From contig VWND01000066.1 of NCBI GenBank assembly GCA_009599575.1, forward strand, positions 248,001-312,000: a DNA stretch of 64,000 nucleotides, in the 5' to 3' direction. The DNA comes from Blumeriella jaapii (taxonomy: Eukaryota > Ascomycota > Leotiomycetes > Helotiales > Drepanopezizaceae). The notes beneath the pieces are model-generated. The model ran no database searches, was not told the origin of the DNA, and saw only the letters and a list, made by a program, of their open reading frames with translations. Positions 1-9,672 of this stretch are shown here, piece after piece (the first letter of the stretch is position 1; each line of letters starts with the position of its first letter). The translations under genes were made by a program, and so were the position numbers.

Positions 1-1217
1 GACTGGACTATGCTCAATGACGAAGATCTCATACATGCCTGCTTGGACTTTCTCTACCAATTCACAGCTGTCGTCGAGAATGTGGACTTTCTCATCTCGA
101 ACCTACGAGTTGAGCCTCTCGTCAACCAGCTCGTCAGACTATTGATGCATGGTGGCAGAGTGGTTGAGAGAGAATATCTTGTTAGCAAGGATACCAGAAG
201 ACCCGCACCGAGCAGCCTTGCGCATCTTCCGCATGAGGTATTTTCTAAGCTCATCAAGATCGAGGAGCCGGAGCGCAGTTCTTTGTGGCTTCGTTGTTTG
301 TTCGAAGAGGATCCCGACGAGTCTATCACACAGATTGCGCTGTGGCAAGCTTACCAGGCATGTTTCACAAATGCATTGACAGCTTCTGGGGCTGGACTTC
401 TTCCTGCTTCCGAGTTTATCAAAAACGTCAGCACGACCTTCTCAGAAAAAGCTGCAGCTCAAGTCCAAGGGGGACCTGTTCAGAAGTATCTCATCAAGGG
501 CATCCGGATGCGACACATACCCATCGACACCAAGGGCGAGGAAGCCAGCAAGTGCTTTTGGAAAGGACCTTTCGGTGGAGCCGAGCCCTGCGGCCAGTTC
601 TTCATTGGTCCAGAGAGCATGTACCATCACATCCTTCAAATGCACCTCGGAGCTTTCCTAAATTCAGATGCCAAATACGACAATACCATGGCGGGTCGTG
701 ACTACACGTGCCTCTGGAACGGCTGTGAGAGATACCCTTCCAAAGCCCCTGCTACCAAGCTATCGCAGATTGCAAGCCACATTAAACTCCATCTCCCACG
801 TCGTGCTACAGCACGCAAGGAAGCCAACGACTCTGCTGGCCCATCAGCAGCCAAGAGAGCTAGACCATCTTACATCGTTCCCGGAGAAAAGCGCAGTGTA
901 ACCTTTTACCAGACAGCAACTGATGAGCGTGATGGGGCAGCTGGTGTACCTCTTAGTGCTGTTCTGGTGTTGCGCAACCTGGCTCGCAATGTCTCGCGGA
1001 CTGACACCGATGCTGCTGCGAAGCTGGCCGGTGGCGAACCTTGGGTCGATCGGTTATTCAAGTCTGTTATGCCGCGTCTGTTCGATATCATGGCGCATAA
1101 TAAGAGTTTGGTAAGACCCTTATACCAAACTATTTCTCTCGTTTCGTTGGTACTTGACTAACCTTTATACAGACTGTCCATCTCACGGATCTGATCAATG
1201 CGATTAGGAGTTCTTAG
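1..1217 (+). CDS. RSC9: RSC chromatin-remodelling complex subunit Rsc9-like, C-terminal part (5' end outside window)
   Basis: The reading frame is open from the first base, so the gene starts to the left. Exon 1 runs to 1110 and joins 1173-1217 across a 62-nt intron (GTAAGA...ATACAG, with a CTAAC branch site); the last residues are LINAIRSS. The visible part holds two Cys/His-rich clusters (CFWKGPFGG...CGQF followed by H-x3-H, and CLWNGCERYP followed by H-x3-H). This arrangement recalls the C-terminal half of fungal Rsc9 and the related ARID2-type subunits of RSC/PBAF remodellers, which slide nucleosomes at promoters in the nucleus. A Lys/Arg-rich stretch (AAKRARP) follows and may be a nuclear signal. 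The N-terminal region cannot be checked here. Similarity is from memory of the family; another nuclear protein with RFX/ARID features is the main alternative. Confidence 0.75.
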
Positions 1218-2229
1218 ACAGACAGCAGGCTTGAGTCCTTTTTTTCTCTTTCCGGCGCTTTGGGACATTCATCACGATTCGTACGATGCGGGGTTAGCAG
1301 GCTACTTATGGATGGGAATCTGCTGGCGCTTTGGCATAGATATGGGTTTCTTGGCGTGATATACTGTGTACAATACCTTAGTCGATAGATACCTTGGTTT
1401 CAGGGCTAGCGATGAAATAAATGGGAGATACCTACTTGCATAATCTGTTACCTGGGTCGACTCGTGGAGTTTACAAGACGGCAAAAGTATCAAGGAAACA
1501 ACGTGAACTGAATGTCTTTTTCTTCCCTTCTGGTATCTGTTTCTGTGACTGTTCGCATGTTTCCAGATTCCAGAAGGGCTGCATAGCAAACTATAATCAA
1601 CCTTTCAACAATCGCAAGCAAAAGAAATGTTTCGCATGTAAGAGCTAGTAGATTGTAGTGACTCTCAGTGCATAGACACGCTTCAAACCATATCCACATA
1701 TCCATGATACTGAAGGTCATATTTTCTGTTAAGACTCACCGAGGTAGTGTTCGCCTTTGAATACTCGTTGCCACTTCCTTTGTTTGATGAGCGAGGTCGG
1801 CCTTCTACCACAATATGTAGTAGGAATTCACTTCATTAGTACGGCAGTGAATGTCAAGGTGGGTCCTCTCGCCAGCCTTCTCCCACTGATATTAAAGAAC
1901 AGTCTCATTCCCTTCCTCTTCCTCCCAAAAGATCTTCATACAAGACTCGGCTTGACGACTTTGAATACTACGTTTTGCACTTGTCTCTTTGACACTTACA
2001 TCCACAAAAACTTCTGCATTTCTTTGATACTTCGTACGCTTCTTCGCAGATTATTTTCGCTCTTCTTTGGAGCCACCTCGAAAGCTCTCACCTCTACACC
2101 ACCATACTCTCCGTCGTCAGCGCTCACATCAAGATATCTCAACCCCTCCCTTTCACATACCAACTTCTATATGATAAAAAGGTCGCTACCGCTGCACAAC
2201 CTGCTCCCATCACCACACCTGGCACAAAG
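1218..2229. other. Intergenic region between RSC9 and RNA ligase genes
   Basis: About 1 kb with no supported gene. The last 350 bases before the ligase start are pyrimidine-rich (runs such as CTTCCTCTTCCTCCC), which fits a promoter and 5' leader. Open frames here have no recognisable protein features. Confidence 0.5.
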
Positions 2230-3874
2230 ATGGCTCAGCTTACCCCTCCTACCTACCAGCTTCCTCATGTGAAGTTAGCGGGCGCTTCAAATCAACTTGC
2301 CAGAACCCCTACTCAAGCTCAACCTTCTGTCCACAGACCGACCGATAGCCCCGCGGAGCGAGGCCACAATACCATGCCTCCCAAATGCAAAGGCAAGAAA
2401 TCGAAGGCGAAGGCGAAGCTCCCTCCCGTTCCCGTCCCCGCTTCATTTATTACGTCTATGCCTGCTAAGCCAAAGCCGACCACTCTTTTCCCGAGAATCG
2501 CAGGCGACCTTAAGGATATCGAGAGCCGCTATAGAATGGACCACAAGGATTACCATCTGTGGAAGGCTTCGAAGGGAGAGGTCAGAGTTTTGAGGAAGGG
2601 TGTGACGCGGCTTATCGAGTTTGTTGGGACTGTCAAGTAAGCAAGCATCTCCGTTCCTCTGTATAGCCGTCTGCCATCTATCATTGGAGAAAATCGCTGA
2701 CCCACGATTATGCAGGCTTGACGGTACACATGCAGACATCGTGATCTCAGGTGATAACCGAATCCGCCTGCAATCCAGGACTAGGGGGGCTCTTGATCAA
2801 ACCCAGGAGGGGGAGAACTTCGGCTTTGCGCGAGCCATGTTCCAGCAAGAAAGAAGCATCCTTTCAATAAAGGCGAAAATTTTAAGACACTGGCAAGAAC
2901 TTAATAAGGGCAAGGCACTGCTTCCTAATTCCGAGGTTGTCCTCGCTGGGGAATGGGTTGGCCCGTGAGTACCTCTCTAAACGTGTATCGCTCTTTGTTC
3001 TCCCTGCTAACTTTCTTTTAGTGGTGTCACGAAGAACAGCGTATTGGAGCAGCTAAATCGGCATCTCTTCGTCATTCATGCCATCTGTGTGGACGGCATC
3101 TGGATGGACGACAAGTTCTACCACCATATCGAGGAACCCGAAGCTGGGATTCTACATGTTGCCAGAGGTGGCTACTTCTACGAGACGCTGGATGTCACGG
3201 ATATTGGTTCATGCTTCGAGAGGATGATGGGATATGTAGGTTCCAATTGTTTCCACGATCCTCGTAAAGGGACTAACTCTTTGCAATAGACCATGAAGGT
3301 TGTTGAACAATGTCCATTTGCTGCAACTTTTGGCATCGCGGGTCAGGGGGAGGGTATTGTGTGGAAGGCAGTACATCCTCTTGGACAAGATCCCCGTTTC
3401 TGGGTAAAGACCAAGCCATCAGAGGTAAGCCATCAGATTCTGTTCAAATTCCTGATGTATCCCTATTCGTGCTTGGCTAATTCAGTTTCATTAGAGCTCC
3501 GCCACTAACCGAGATGCCCTCCCAAAACCTGATATGAATGAAGACGTCATCGAGCGTAGGTCTCCCAATTATCATTTCTTTCGGTGATATATCTAACACA
3601 AATAGGAACGCGCGAGTTTGCCTTGGCCACCGTGACCGAGACTCGTCTTCAGCAAGGATGGGAATTCCTCCCTCGAGAGCTGGGGATCCCTAATACCGCG
3701 AACGCCATGAACGACTTTGCATGCTGGGTGAGAGGAGACGTCTTTGTTGAGGAGGCAAACAACATGAAGCGGTGCCAGATCGACGAGTATTACTTGATGA
3801 AATGCATCCGATGGATCAGTGAGCCGTGGTATGAGCAGAAACTGAAATCTTTGAAAGGTGGTCTAGACGGATAG
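2230..3874 (+). CDS. T4 Rnl2-like RNA ligase (nucleotidyltransferase fold)
   Basis: Six exons: 2230-2636, 2716-2964, 3022-3235, 3290-3424, 3495-3555, 3606-3874, giving 444 residues in one continuous frame. The order and spacing of the covalent nucleotidyltransferase motifs fit T4 RNA ligase 2: motif I KLDG with the candidate AMP-accepting Lys136, an SRTR segment (Ia), motif III GEWVGPGVTKN near residue 213 (close to the GEFAGPG-x-QKN of Rnl2), LFVIHAICVDG (IIIa), motif IV EGIVWK (residues 311-316) and motif V KTK (330-332). The family joins nicked RNA through an AMP intermediate. The first 70 or so residues are a Lys/Pro-rich extension (CKGKKSKAKAK) without known fold; Met at 2374 is an alternative start. 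The C-terminal 90 residues do not match a domain I know. The substrate is unknown; fungal tRNA splicing uses the different enzyme Trl1. All motifs are intact, so it is probably active. Confidence 0.85.
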
Positions 3875-4147
3875 GCTGGGTACCGGGGAACTTGCGAATC
3901 TGAATATTGATTTTGAATCCGGACATTGACTCCCAATGCGAACTCCCAACGCAGATGTAACATTCTAAAGCCCAACATTCGCAAGTCTATGACTGACGCC
4001 CCAGTGAAGAAATTTCACAACGTCAACAAGTAATAAATCACCACAGTCAAGAACTATGGATTTTCTGAGCCTAGGGTTATCACAAACAGAGGTCCTCGCT
4101 CCCGGCATCGAAATCGAGACAAGCTCCCAGCCTTTGATTTCGCCCTT

Positions 4148-4642
4148 GTGTCCCCCATGTCAGGCTACCCATACATCATCAACCCCTTCGACAGTGATTT
4201 GAGCAACCCTATTGCATCCCTAAATCCAGCACGCAGCTTTACGCCGGGTCCCATGTCCTCGATATCAAGCTACGTCCTCGACCCCTCTGGCCACAGTTTT
4301 GAAGCGCGAGAGCTGCGATGGAGTCGCGCGCCGGCAGAGAGCAAAGCCCGTGAACTAAAACGCGACGTGGAGCATCACCTACCTACCTTGGATGAGTCTG
4401 GAGAGTTCTCTCTGCAATCGCCAATGCCTGTTTGGATGTTTGCAAGCAGCATGCCGATACGAGATCCCTTCCCTTCCCGTGCTGTCTGCTCCACTCGCTT
4501 ATTTTGTTTTGGTTTTCGGCCCCCAACCATGGAACCCGCCCTGCCAAGCAGTCCACTCGGCAACGACCTCGCAGCTCACCTCACCCACTCGGAAAACACG
4601 GTTGATGGGTATTGGGCCACTTTAATGGATCGCATTGTGTAG
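4148..4642 (+). CDS. Possible small hypothetical protein (164 codons), weak
   Basis: An uninterrupted frame of 164 codons begins ATGTCAGGCTACCC within a Ser/Pro-rich segment. I recognise no domain, membrane segment or signal peptide. A second in-frame-looking start lies at 4055 in another frame and reads only briefly. No splice signals clearly extend it. The frame could be chance, because the surrounding DNA is moderately GC-rich. It is listed only because it is the one sizeable frame between the RNA ligase and MsrB genes. Confidence 0.2.
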   Translation: MSPMSGYPYIINPFDSDLSNPIASLNPARSFTPGPMSSISSYVLDPSGHSFEARELRWSRAPAESKARELKRDVEHHLPTLDESGEFSLQSPMPVWMFASSMPIRDPFPSRAVCSTRLFCFGFRPPTMEPALPSSPLGNDLAAHLTHSENTVDGYWATLMDRIV

Positions 4643-4782
4643 ATAGATCGAGGTGCTGTGGTGTAGAGGCTGGATGTTGCCAGTGTACCCAAGGATTCCA
4701 TGGGGAGAGGGGAGGGAGGGCGAGAAGACGTCGTGATGGGAAGACAGGGGTGGGTTCGGCTCGAGTCCTGACGGGAGAGTTC

Positions 4783-4832
4783 TATGACTGGCTGACTGGC
4801 TGACTGGCTGACTGGCTGGTTGGTTGGCAATG
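4783..4832. repeat. Octamer tandem repeat (CTGACTGG)n
   Basis: About five copies of the 8-bp unit CTGACTGG, ending in a GGTT variant run. The reverse complement of the same unit recurs near 9570. Confidence 0.9.
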
Positions 4833-5601
4833 CTTAATTAATTGCGAAGATTGCACAGTAGATGATGCCCCGAAGAACAAGTACGTAGGTGCGTAGGGAG
4901 ATCGAGGCAATAGAGCAATTCTGTGGGTTGAAGTGGCACCGTCTTCAGTCAAGCGCTTCCCGTTTGGGAAGGGTGGAACTTTGATGAGCATGCTTCAGGA
5001 GCTCAAGGGCGGTGTTAGAACCCCAACTTCCCCTCCCCTTCCCCCCCTACTCCAATTTCTTCACATGGGCAACAAGTCACAACTCTGTAGAGGTGTATAG
5101 CCAACACGAGCTTTCCCGAGCGGGAGCAGAAGCGCTATTGTTGGCCGAGCACAGCTCTGCACACCTTGTGAATGCCAGATAGAGTCTCGAGGTTGGGGAC
5201 TTGGCTTGAGGACAGAACCTTGGAGATTTTTAAATGTGGACCGGGAGGGACCTTTCTCCTCAAAGATCAACAGCCAGGACAAGGAAGCTGCTTCTTTCTG
5301 CGTCCTTGGCAGCATATAAGATGTGATAATTGTTGCCGTCACTAACTATTCTATCGGAGCCCCCCAGACCAAAAAACCCCACGTACGGAACTTGAGCCCT
5401 GGAGACATCGACTCATGCGGCCTTCAACTGCCTCAAGATATCACGAACAGCCCGAATGAAAGTGAATGGTTGAAGGCTATTGCTATTCGTAGTTGTCAAT
5501 TGATACAGACGATAAACTTCCTTGAACGAAGCCCTCAAACACTCACGAACACGCACCCCCCGGGTATCTCTACAACGCCATCTCTATTCTTCTCGCCCCG
5601 A
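4833..5601. other. Intergenic region, no gene seen
   Basis: The stretch between the octamer array and the end of the MsrB gene contains only short frames without recognisable protein features, and a C-rich run near 5030-5050. Confidence 0.5.
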
Positions 5602-6267
5602 TCAAACCTTGCTCGCCGTCTTATCCACCACCTTATCCTCCGGCGAAAACTTCATGCTCACACTATTGACACAGTGTCGCTCATTAGTAGGCGTGTTGTA
5701 TCCCTCGCCCTTGAACACATGCCCCAGATGGCCACCACAGTTGGAGCACACGATCTCCGTCCTTAGCATTCCCAGAGAGTAGTCCTCGTGCCGGGTGACG
5801 GCGCCCGGGATGTTGTCAAAGTATGCCGGCCAGCCGCACCCGGATTTGAACTTGTGACTGGCTTTGTAGAGAGGCGCATCGCAGCCGGCGCAGGTGTAGA
5901 TACCTTCCTCGGGCATGTGCTTGTCGTATTTGCCGGCGAAGGGGGCTTCTGTTCCCTGCTCTCGGAGGACGCGGAATTGCTCTGTTGGTTCTGTTAACAG
6001 ATCGATGTTTTGGAGGGGTGAAGGAGAGTTCTTACCCTTTGACAGGATGGCTCGCCACTCGTCGGAAGTCTTTTGGACTGGGTATTTCATGTTGGAAGAG
6101 TTTCCGGTGCTGAAGAAACTGGACAAGAATGGGATCGTGGGCATTGATCTGAGAATAGTCCCTCTTGTGATGGGTTGCAGAGGTTTGTATTGGATGGAAG
6201 CGCGGGCAGCGTAATTGCTGAAGGCGTAGAACGTCCGCAGCAGAGTTGGGAAAGTTGGGAATCTCAT
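5602..6267 (-). CDS. MXR2: Peptide-methionine (R)-S-oxide reductase MsrB
   Basis: Repairs methionine-R-sulfoxide in proteins. Exons on the minus strand are 6267-6036 and 5990-5602, giving 206 residues. The 45-nt intron between them (GTAAGA...TTAACAG) contains no stop, so the unspliced frame is also open, but splicing restores the family-like sequence LSKEPTEQFRVLREQGTE. The SelR fold is clear: zinc-binding CAGC and CSNC pairs, GCGWPAYF, HLGHVFKGEGY and the catalytic RHCVNSVSMKF, in which Cys replaces the selenocysteine of animal SelR. The first 59 residues are rich in Arg, Ser and aromatic residues with no acidic residue and look like a mitochondrial presequence. Internal Met at about residues 41 and 60 (MKYPVQ) could give a cytosolic form. 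The gene is divergent from the ArfGAP gene. Confidence 0.95.
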   Translation of the reverse strand: MRFPTFPTLLRTFYAFSNYAARASIQYKPLQPITRGTILRSMPTIPFLSSFFSTGNSSNMKYPVQKTSDEWRAILSKGKNSPSPLQNIDLLTEPTEQFRVLREQGTEAPFAGKYDKHMPEEGIYTCAGCDAPLYKASHKFKSGCGWPAYFDNIPGAVTRHEDYSLGMLRTEIVCSNCGGHLGHVFKGEGYNTPTNERHCVNSVSMKFSPEDKVVDKTASKV

Positions 6268-6632
6268 GAAGATCTGACAGAAAGCTCGGGCAGAGTAATA
6301 TAGTCGAGTAATGTAAAGCTTTTCGATAGAAGATTCGCACTTGGTGATAGTGGTCTGGTGGCAAAGTGCAAGTTGCTGAGATGTTCGAAATGTTCAAGAT
6401 ATTCGAGTTTCCCCCTAGTGCCACCTGCCCCGCCAATGATGTCAGGCCCAGTTGAACCCTTAACGCCGAGCCCTTAACACCTAGCCTGGTCCGCTTGTTC
6501 CAGCCACACTCGACAGCTCAGCCACATCCATGGAGGAGCTACTTATGTACTGTACCACAACGTTGTCTCGACTTTGTCACGACTTTGTCTCGATCAACGT
6601 GTCTCCCGAATACTTCACATCCGCAGCGCAAA
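6268..6632. promoter_or_regulatory. Divergent promoter region of MsrB and ArfGAP
   Basis: 365 bases separate the two divergent starts, so both promoters must lie here. A short near-direct repeat (TTGTCTCGACTTTGTCACGACTTTGTCTCG) sits just upstream of the ArfGAP start. No TATA box was assigned. Confidence 0.6.
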
Positions 6633-8335
6633 ATGTCACGCAGAGCTCCTAATCCCGCGGCTGAGCGTGCGGCGCAAAACACCCAAACAATCAAGAGTCT
6701 CTTGAAGCTGGAGGGCAACAAGACGTGTGCGGATTGCAAAAGGAACAAGCGTAAGCCGGTCGACCGCTCAAAGAAAGCACTCTTTCACAGGACTACCACA
6801 GGACTAACGCTCGCAGATCCGAGATGGGCCAGCTGGAACCTGGGAATCTTCGTCTGTATAAGATGTTCCGGTATTCACAGAGGAATGGGAACACACATCA
6901 GCAGAGTCAAGTCAGTAGATCTCGATGCCTGGACCGACGAGCAATTACAGAGTGTTCTGAAATGGGGAAATGCGCGGGCCAACAAATACTGGGAGGCGAA
7001 ACTGGCTGCGGGCCATGTGCCATCGGAATCCAAGATCGAGAACTTCATCAGGACGAAGTACGAGTCCAAGAGATGGGTCATGGAGGGGCCAATTCCGGAC
7101 CCTGCGACACTCGACGCCGAGGGAGATGATGACGTTCCATTGAGCTTGGTCAAGGAGAAGCATGCTATTGAACGCTCGAACTCGCAGAAGGCACCTGCAG
7201 CGCCGGCGGCTGGTCCGTCGCAGATCAGAAGGGCGCAACAGCCTGACCTGTTCGGTGATGATGCCCCACTCCAAAGAGCCAATTCGACGACCACGGCGCC
7301 TTCGAGACCTCCGCCCAAGTCAGAGCCAGCACCCCCTAAGCAAACCAAACCTGCAGATTCGCTCCTTGGACTGGACTTCTTTGGCGCCGAGACAGCTCCC
7401 CCGAGCCGGCCTTTGAGCGCGGCGCCCACTGCCGGAACGCAATCGAGGCCAGATCTGAAACAGTCTATTCTTTCTCTGTACGCATCTGCTCCTCGAACTC
7501 AACCACAGCAGCGGTCTTCGCATGTGTCTCAGGATTCCTTCGGTGGTATGCAATCAGCACCCACGTCACCACCAGCACCACCAGGTACGCAGTCATTTGG
7601 AGGAATGAATGATGCATTCAGCAGCTTGAGCTTCACGAGCCACAAGTCTCCTACACAATCCTCGAATGCCTTCTCGGGCTTAGGAAACATCTCGGGCCAC
7701 CCGCGCGTTCCATCCAAAGGAGCTACCCCTTCTTCCAACCTAAGTGGAGGAAGTTTCTTCGACACAAAACCAGCTGTAGCGCCAGCTCAGCCAAGTGGAG
7801 GGTTCGGCTCGTCCAGCGGATTCGGTGCGTTCGACTCACCTGCCTCTGCCACCAAAGCAAGCTCGGGTTTGGGTGACCTGTTCGACTTCTCCACCCCTGC
7901 TCCGGCTGCTGCTCAGCCCGCGGTCACCTCGCCCAATGCTCAGAGCTCGTCCGTCTTTAACATCTCCCGACCTGCTCCCGGCCCTCCACCAAAGGCGCCG
8001 TCTCCTCAAGCCGCAACCAACGAGTGGAGTAACAATGCTTGGGGATCGAACGACAACGCTTGGGCTCTACCGCCAAGACAAGCCCTTCTATCAGTCAACC
8101 AGCACCTCAAGCTAGCTCTGGATGGGGTTCCGGAACATCACTGGCACATCAGAGTATTGTCCCCGGTGGAGGAGGAGGCTTCGGTACCGCCAGCGGTGCC
8201 CTGCCGAAGGTCAGTGCAGATGATGATTTCGGAGGATGGAGCAGTGCCGCTCCTGTCACGCCTGCGGCCGGCACGGCTCCCGCCAAACCAGCATTCGGCG
8301 CAAGTGAGGATCTGTTTTCCAACGTTTGGGAATGA
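6633..8335 (+). CDS. Arf GTPase-activating protein (AGE2/SMAP-like) with Pro/Ser/Gly-rich tail; apparent frame break
   Basis: Exons 6633-6750 and 6817-8335, joined across a 66-nt stop-free intron that falls inside the zinc finger. ArfGAP domains switch off Arf GTPases on Golgi and endosomal membranes. The domain occupies residues 15-130: CADC-x16-CIRC zinc site, the Arg of GIHRGMGTHISRVKSVDLD (catalytic Arg finger region), then DEQLQSVLKWGN and ANKYWEAKL. The rest is low complexity with repeated FG/SGGF and W-containing motifs, ending in DLFSNVWE, an ending I associate with fungal members. The frame used up to NDNAW (about 8062) does not continue; the natural ending lies one frame over, beginning near STAKTSP. 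Adding one base at the GGG of TGGGCTC restores 545 residues. A 74-nt intron at 8029-8102 could also bridge the frames. I favour an assembly deletion. The upstream in-frame Met at 6495 has no support. Confidence 0.88.
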
Positions 8336-8657
8336 TGGACGAGCACATGTGATGGGGGCCGTATGTAGCATCATGTATCGAATCTGTAGTGCCCAAGCCA
8401 GGACTTCCCAAGACAAATTCGTTCTTCCTTCCATTTGCAGCCGTGTACACAATGCTTGTTCCCACCCCGTAGTAGACAAGATCGCCCATGCCCTCGAACG
8501 CCGTTGCTATGCTGCCCATCCCATCTCATGTCCACGCGTGAGATACAATATCAACATGTCTTCTTTCCAATATACACTTCGCTCCCTCGTCATCCCACTC
8601 CCATCCTGCCCTCTTTCATGCCCGCCAACCTTCTGCCCGCCTGCCCGCCTGCCCGCT
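8336..8657. other. Intergenic region between convergent ArfGAP and SFT1 genes
   Basis: 322 bases serving as both 3' ends. It contains a small GCCCGCCT repeat at 8636-8656 and no gene. Confidence 0.5.
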
Positions 8658-9077
8658 TCAGACGAACAGGCCCCAGATAAACCACAACAGCACCACGACG
8701 CCCACAATGATGCCGGCGAGCTTGACGATCGCCACCTTGTTCCCGCTCGCCGCCATGCGGCCCAGGCGGGCCGCGGAGCCCTTGAGCGAGGTGCTCATCG
8801 AGGAAAACTTGCCGGACTGTTTGTCAAACGTGCCGTTCGTTAGTCGCCACTCACTCCCTCACACACACGCACACACACACCAGCAAACGCAGCGGAAGCC
8901 AGGGCGGAGTGGAAGGGCTGAGATGCGCAGCAGGGGACGTACCGTATCGTCAATGACGTCCTGCGCGCGCGCGTTGTCGTAGATGTCGACGGTGACATCG
9001 CGCAAGGCGGCAACCTTCGCCGAGAGCTCCGTGAGCCGCGAGTTGTTCTGGCGCTCGCGCTCGTAGGCGTCGGACAT
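8658..9077 (-). CDS. SFT1: SFT1-type Qc-SNARE, Golgi vesicle fusion
   Basis: Exons on the minus strand 9077-8943 and 8816-8658; the intron has GTACGT, a CTAAC branch site and an AAACAG acceptor. The product is 97 residues, as I recall the length of yeast Sft1. Residues 10-75 form a single SNARE coiled coil (RLTELSAKVAALRDVTVDIY, then SGKFSSMSTSLKGSAARLGRM). Residues 78-97 are a C-terminal membrane anchor (VKLAGIIVGVVVLLWFIWGL) with almost no lumenal tail, the standard topology of a tail-anchored SNARE. Sft1 acts in retrograde transport within the Golgi; the closely related Bet1 (ER to Golgi) is the alternative. It converges on the ArfGAP gene with 322 bases between stops. Confidence 0.85.
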
Positions 9078-9672
9078 GATGGTACTGAGCTGGGCCGGAC
9101 TCGCGCTGTCAAGGTCGGTGGGTGCGTAGTAAGTGATCCGAGGTGCTGTTGAAAGGGTTTGTGTAGGTGCTGTGGAATTGCAATGCGAGCTGAATTCGAC
9201 GAGGGCGTCATGGGGAAGCGGCTCAGCCACATGAGCGTGGCTGTGGCTGGTGGATGTGGCTGGAAGAGGCTTTAGTAAGCTAATGATGTCAGCTTCGGCT
9301 GGTTCTCGGAGGGAAATAAAGTATGACAGGAGCCATTCTTTCACTCTTACGCAGACAAACCACAACCCACAAACCTCCCCAATACACCACAACAACATCA
9401 CAATACACCACAACATCACAACACATCTCAAAGCACCGCATCTCCGTACATTCTTGCCGCATTTGTTTCATTCATCACCAACCGCCGGAAGAGTAGCCTG
9501 GACCCCGGACACACGTCCCTGCGCCGCATTGCATTTACCCCACAATCACTTTTTCTGCGTACCAGGCGCACAGCCAGTCAGCCAGTCAGCCAGCCAGCAT
9601 CACTTCACGACCCTACATACCCAGAGCACTCGCCTCTCCAAACCGCGGATTCGGTCAAGCCTCTAGACCAAT
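9078..9672. promoter_or_regulatory. Divergent promoter region of SFT1 and YSC84-like genes
   Basis: 595 bases between divergent starts. It holds a CA-rich, ACCACAAC-repeating stretch (9355-9425) and the CAGCCAGT octamer array just upstream of the YSC84-like start. Confidence 0.6.
9569..9598. repeat. Octamer tandem repeat (CAGCCAGT)n
   Basis: Three to four copies of CAGCCAGT. This is the reverse complement, up to rotation, of the CTGACTGG array at 4783-4832. Confidence 0.85.

Noticed and set aside
1757..2272. 171-codon plus-strand frame before the RNA ligase
   Set aside because: Pyrimidine-rich leader translation (Leu/Ser/Pro/Phe), and it overlaps the true start region in another frame.
6495..6632. 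Upstream Met as ArfGAP start
   Set aside because: It adds 46 residues with no family similarity; the Met at 6633 directly precedes the conserved N-terminus.
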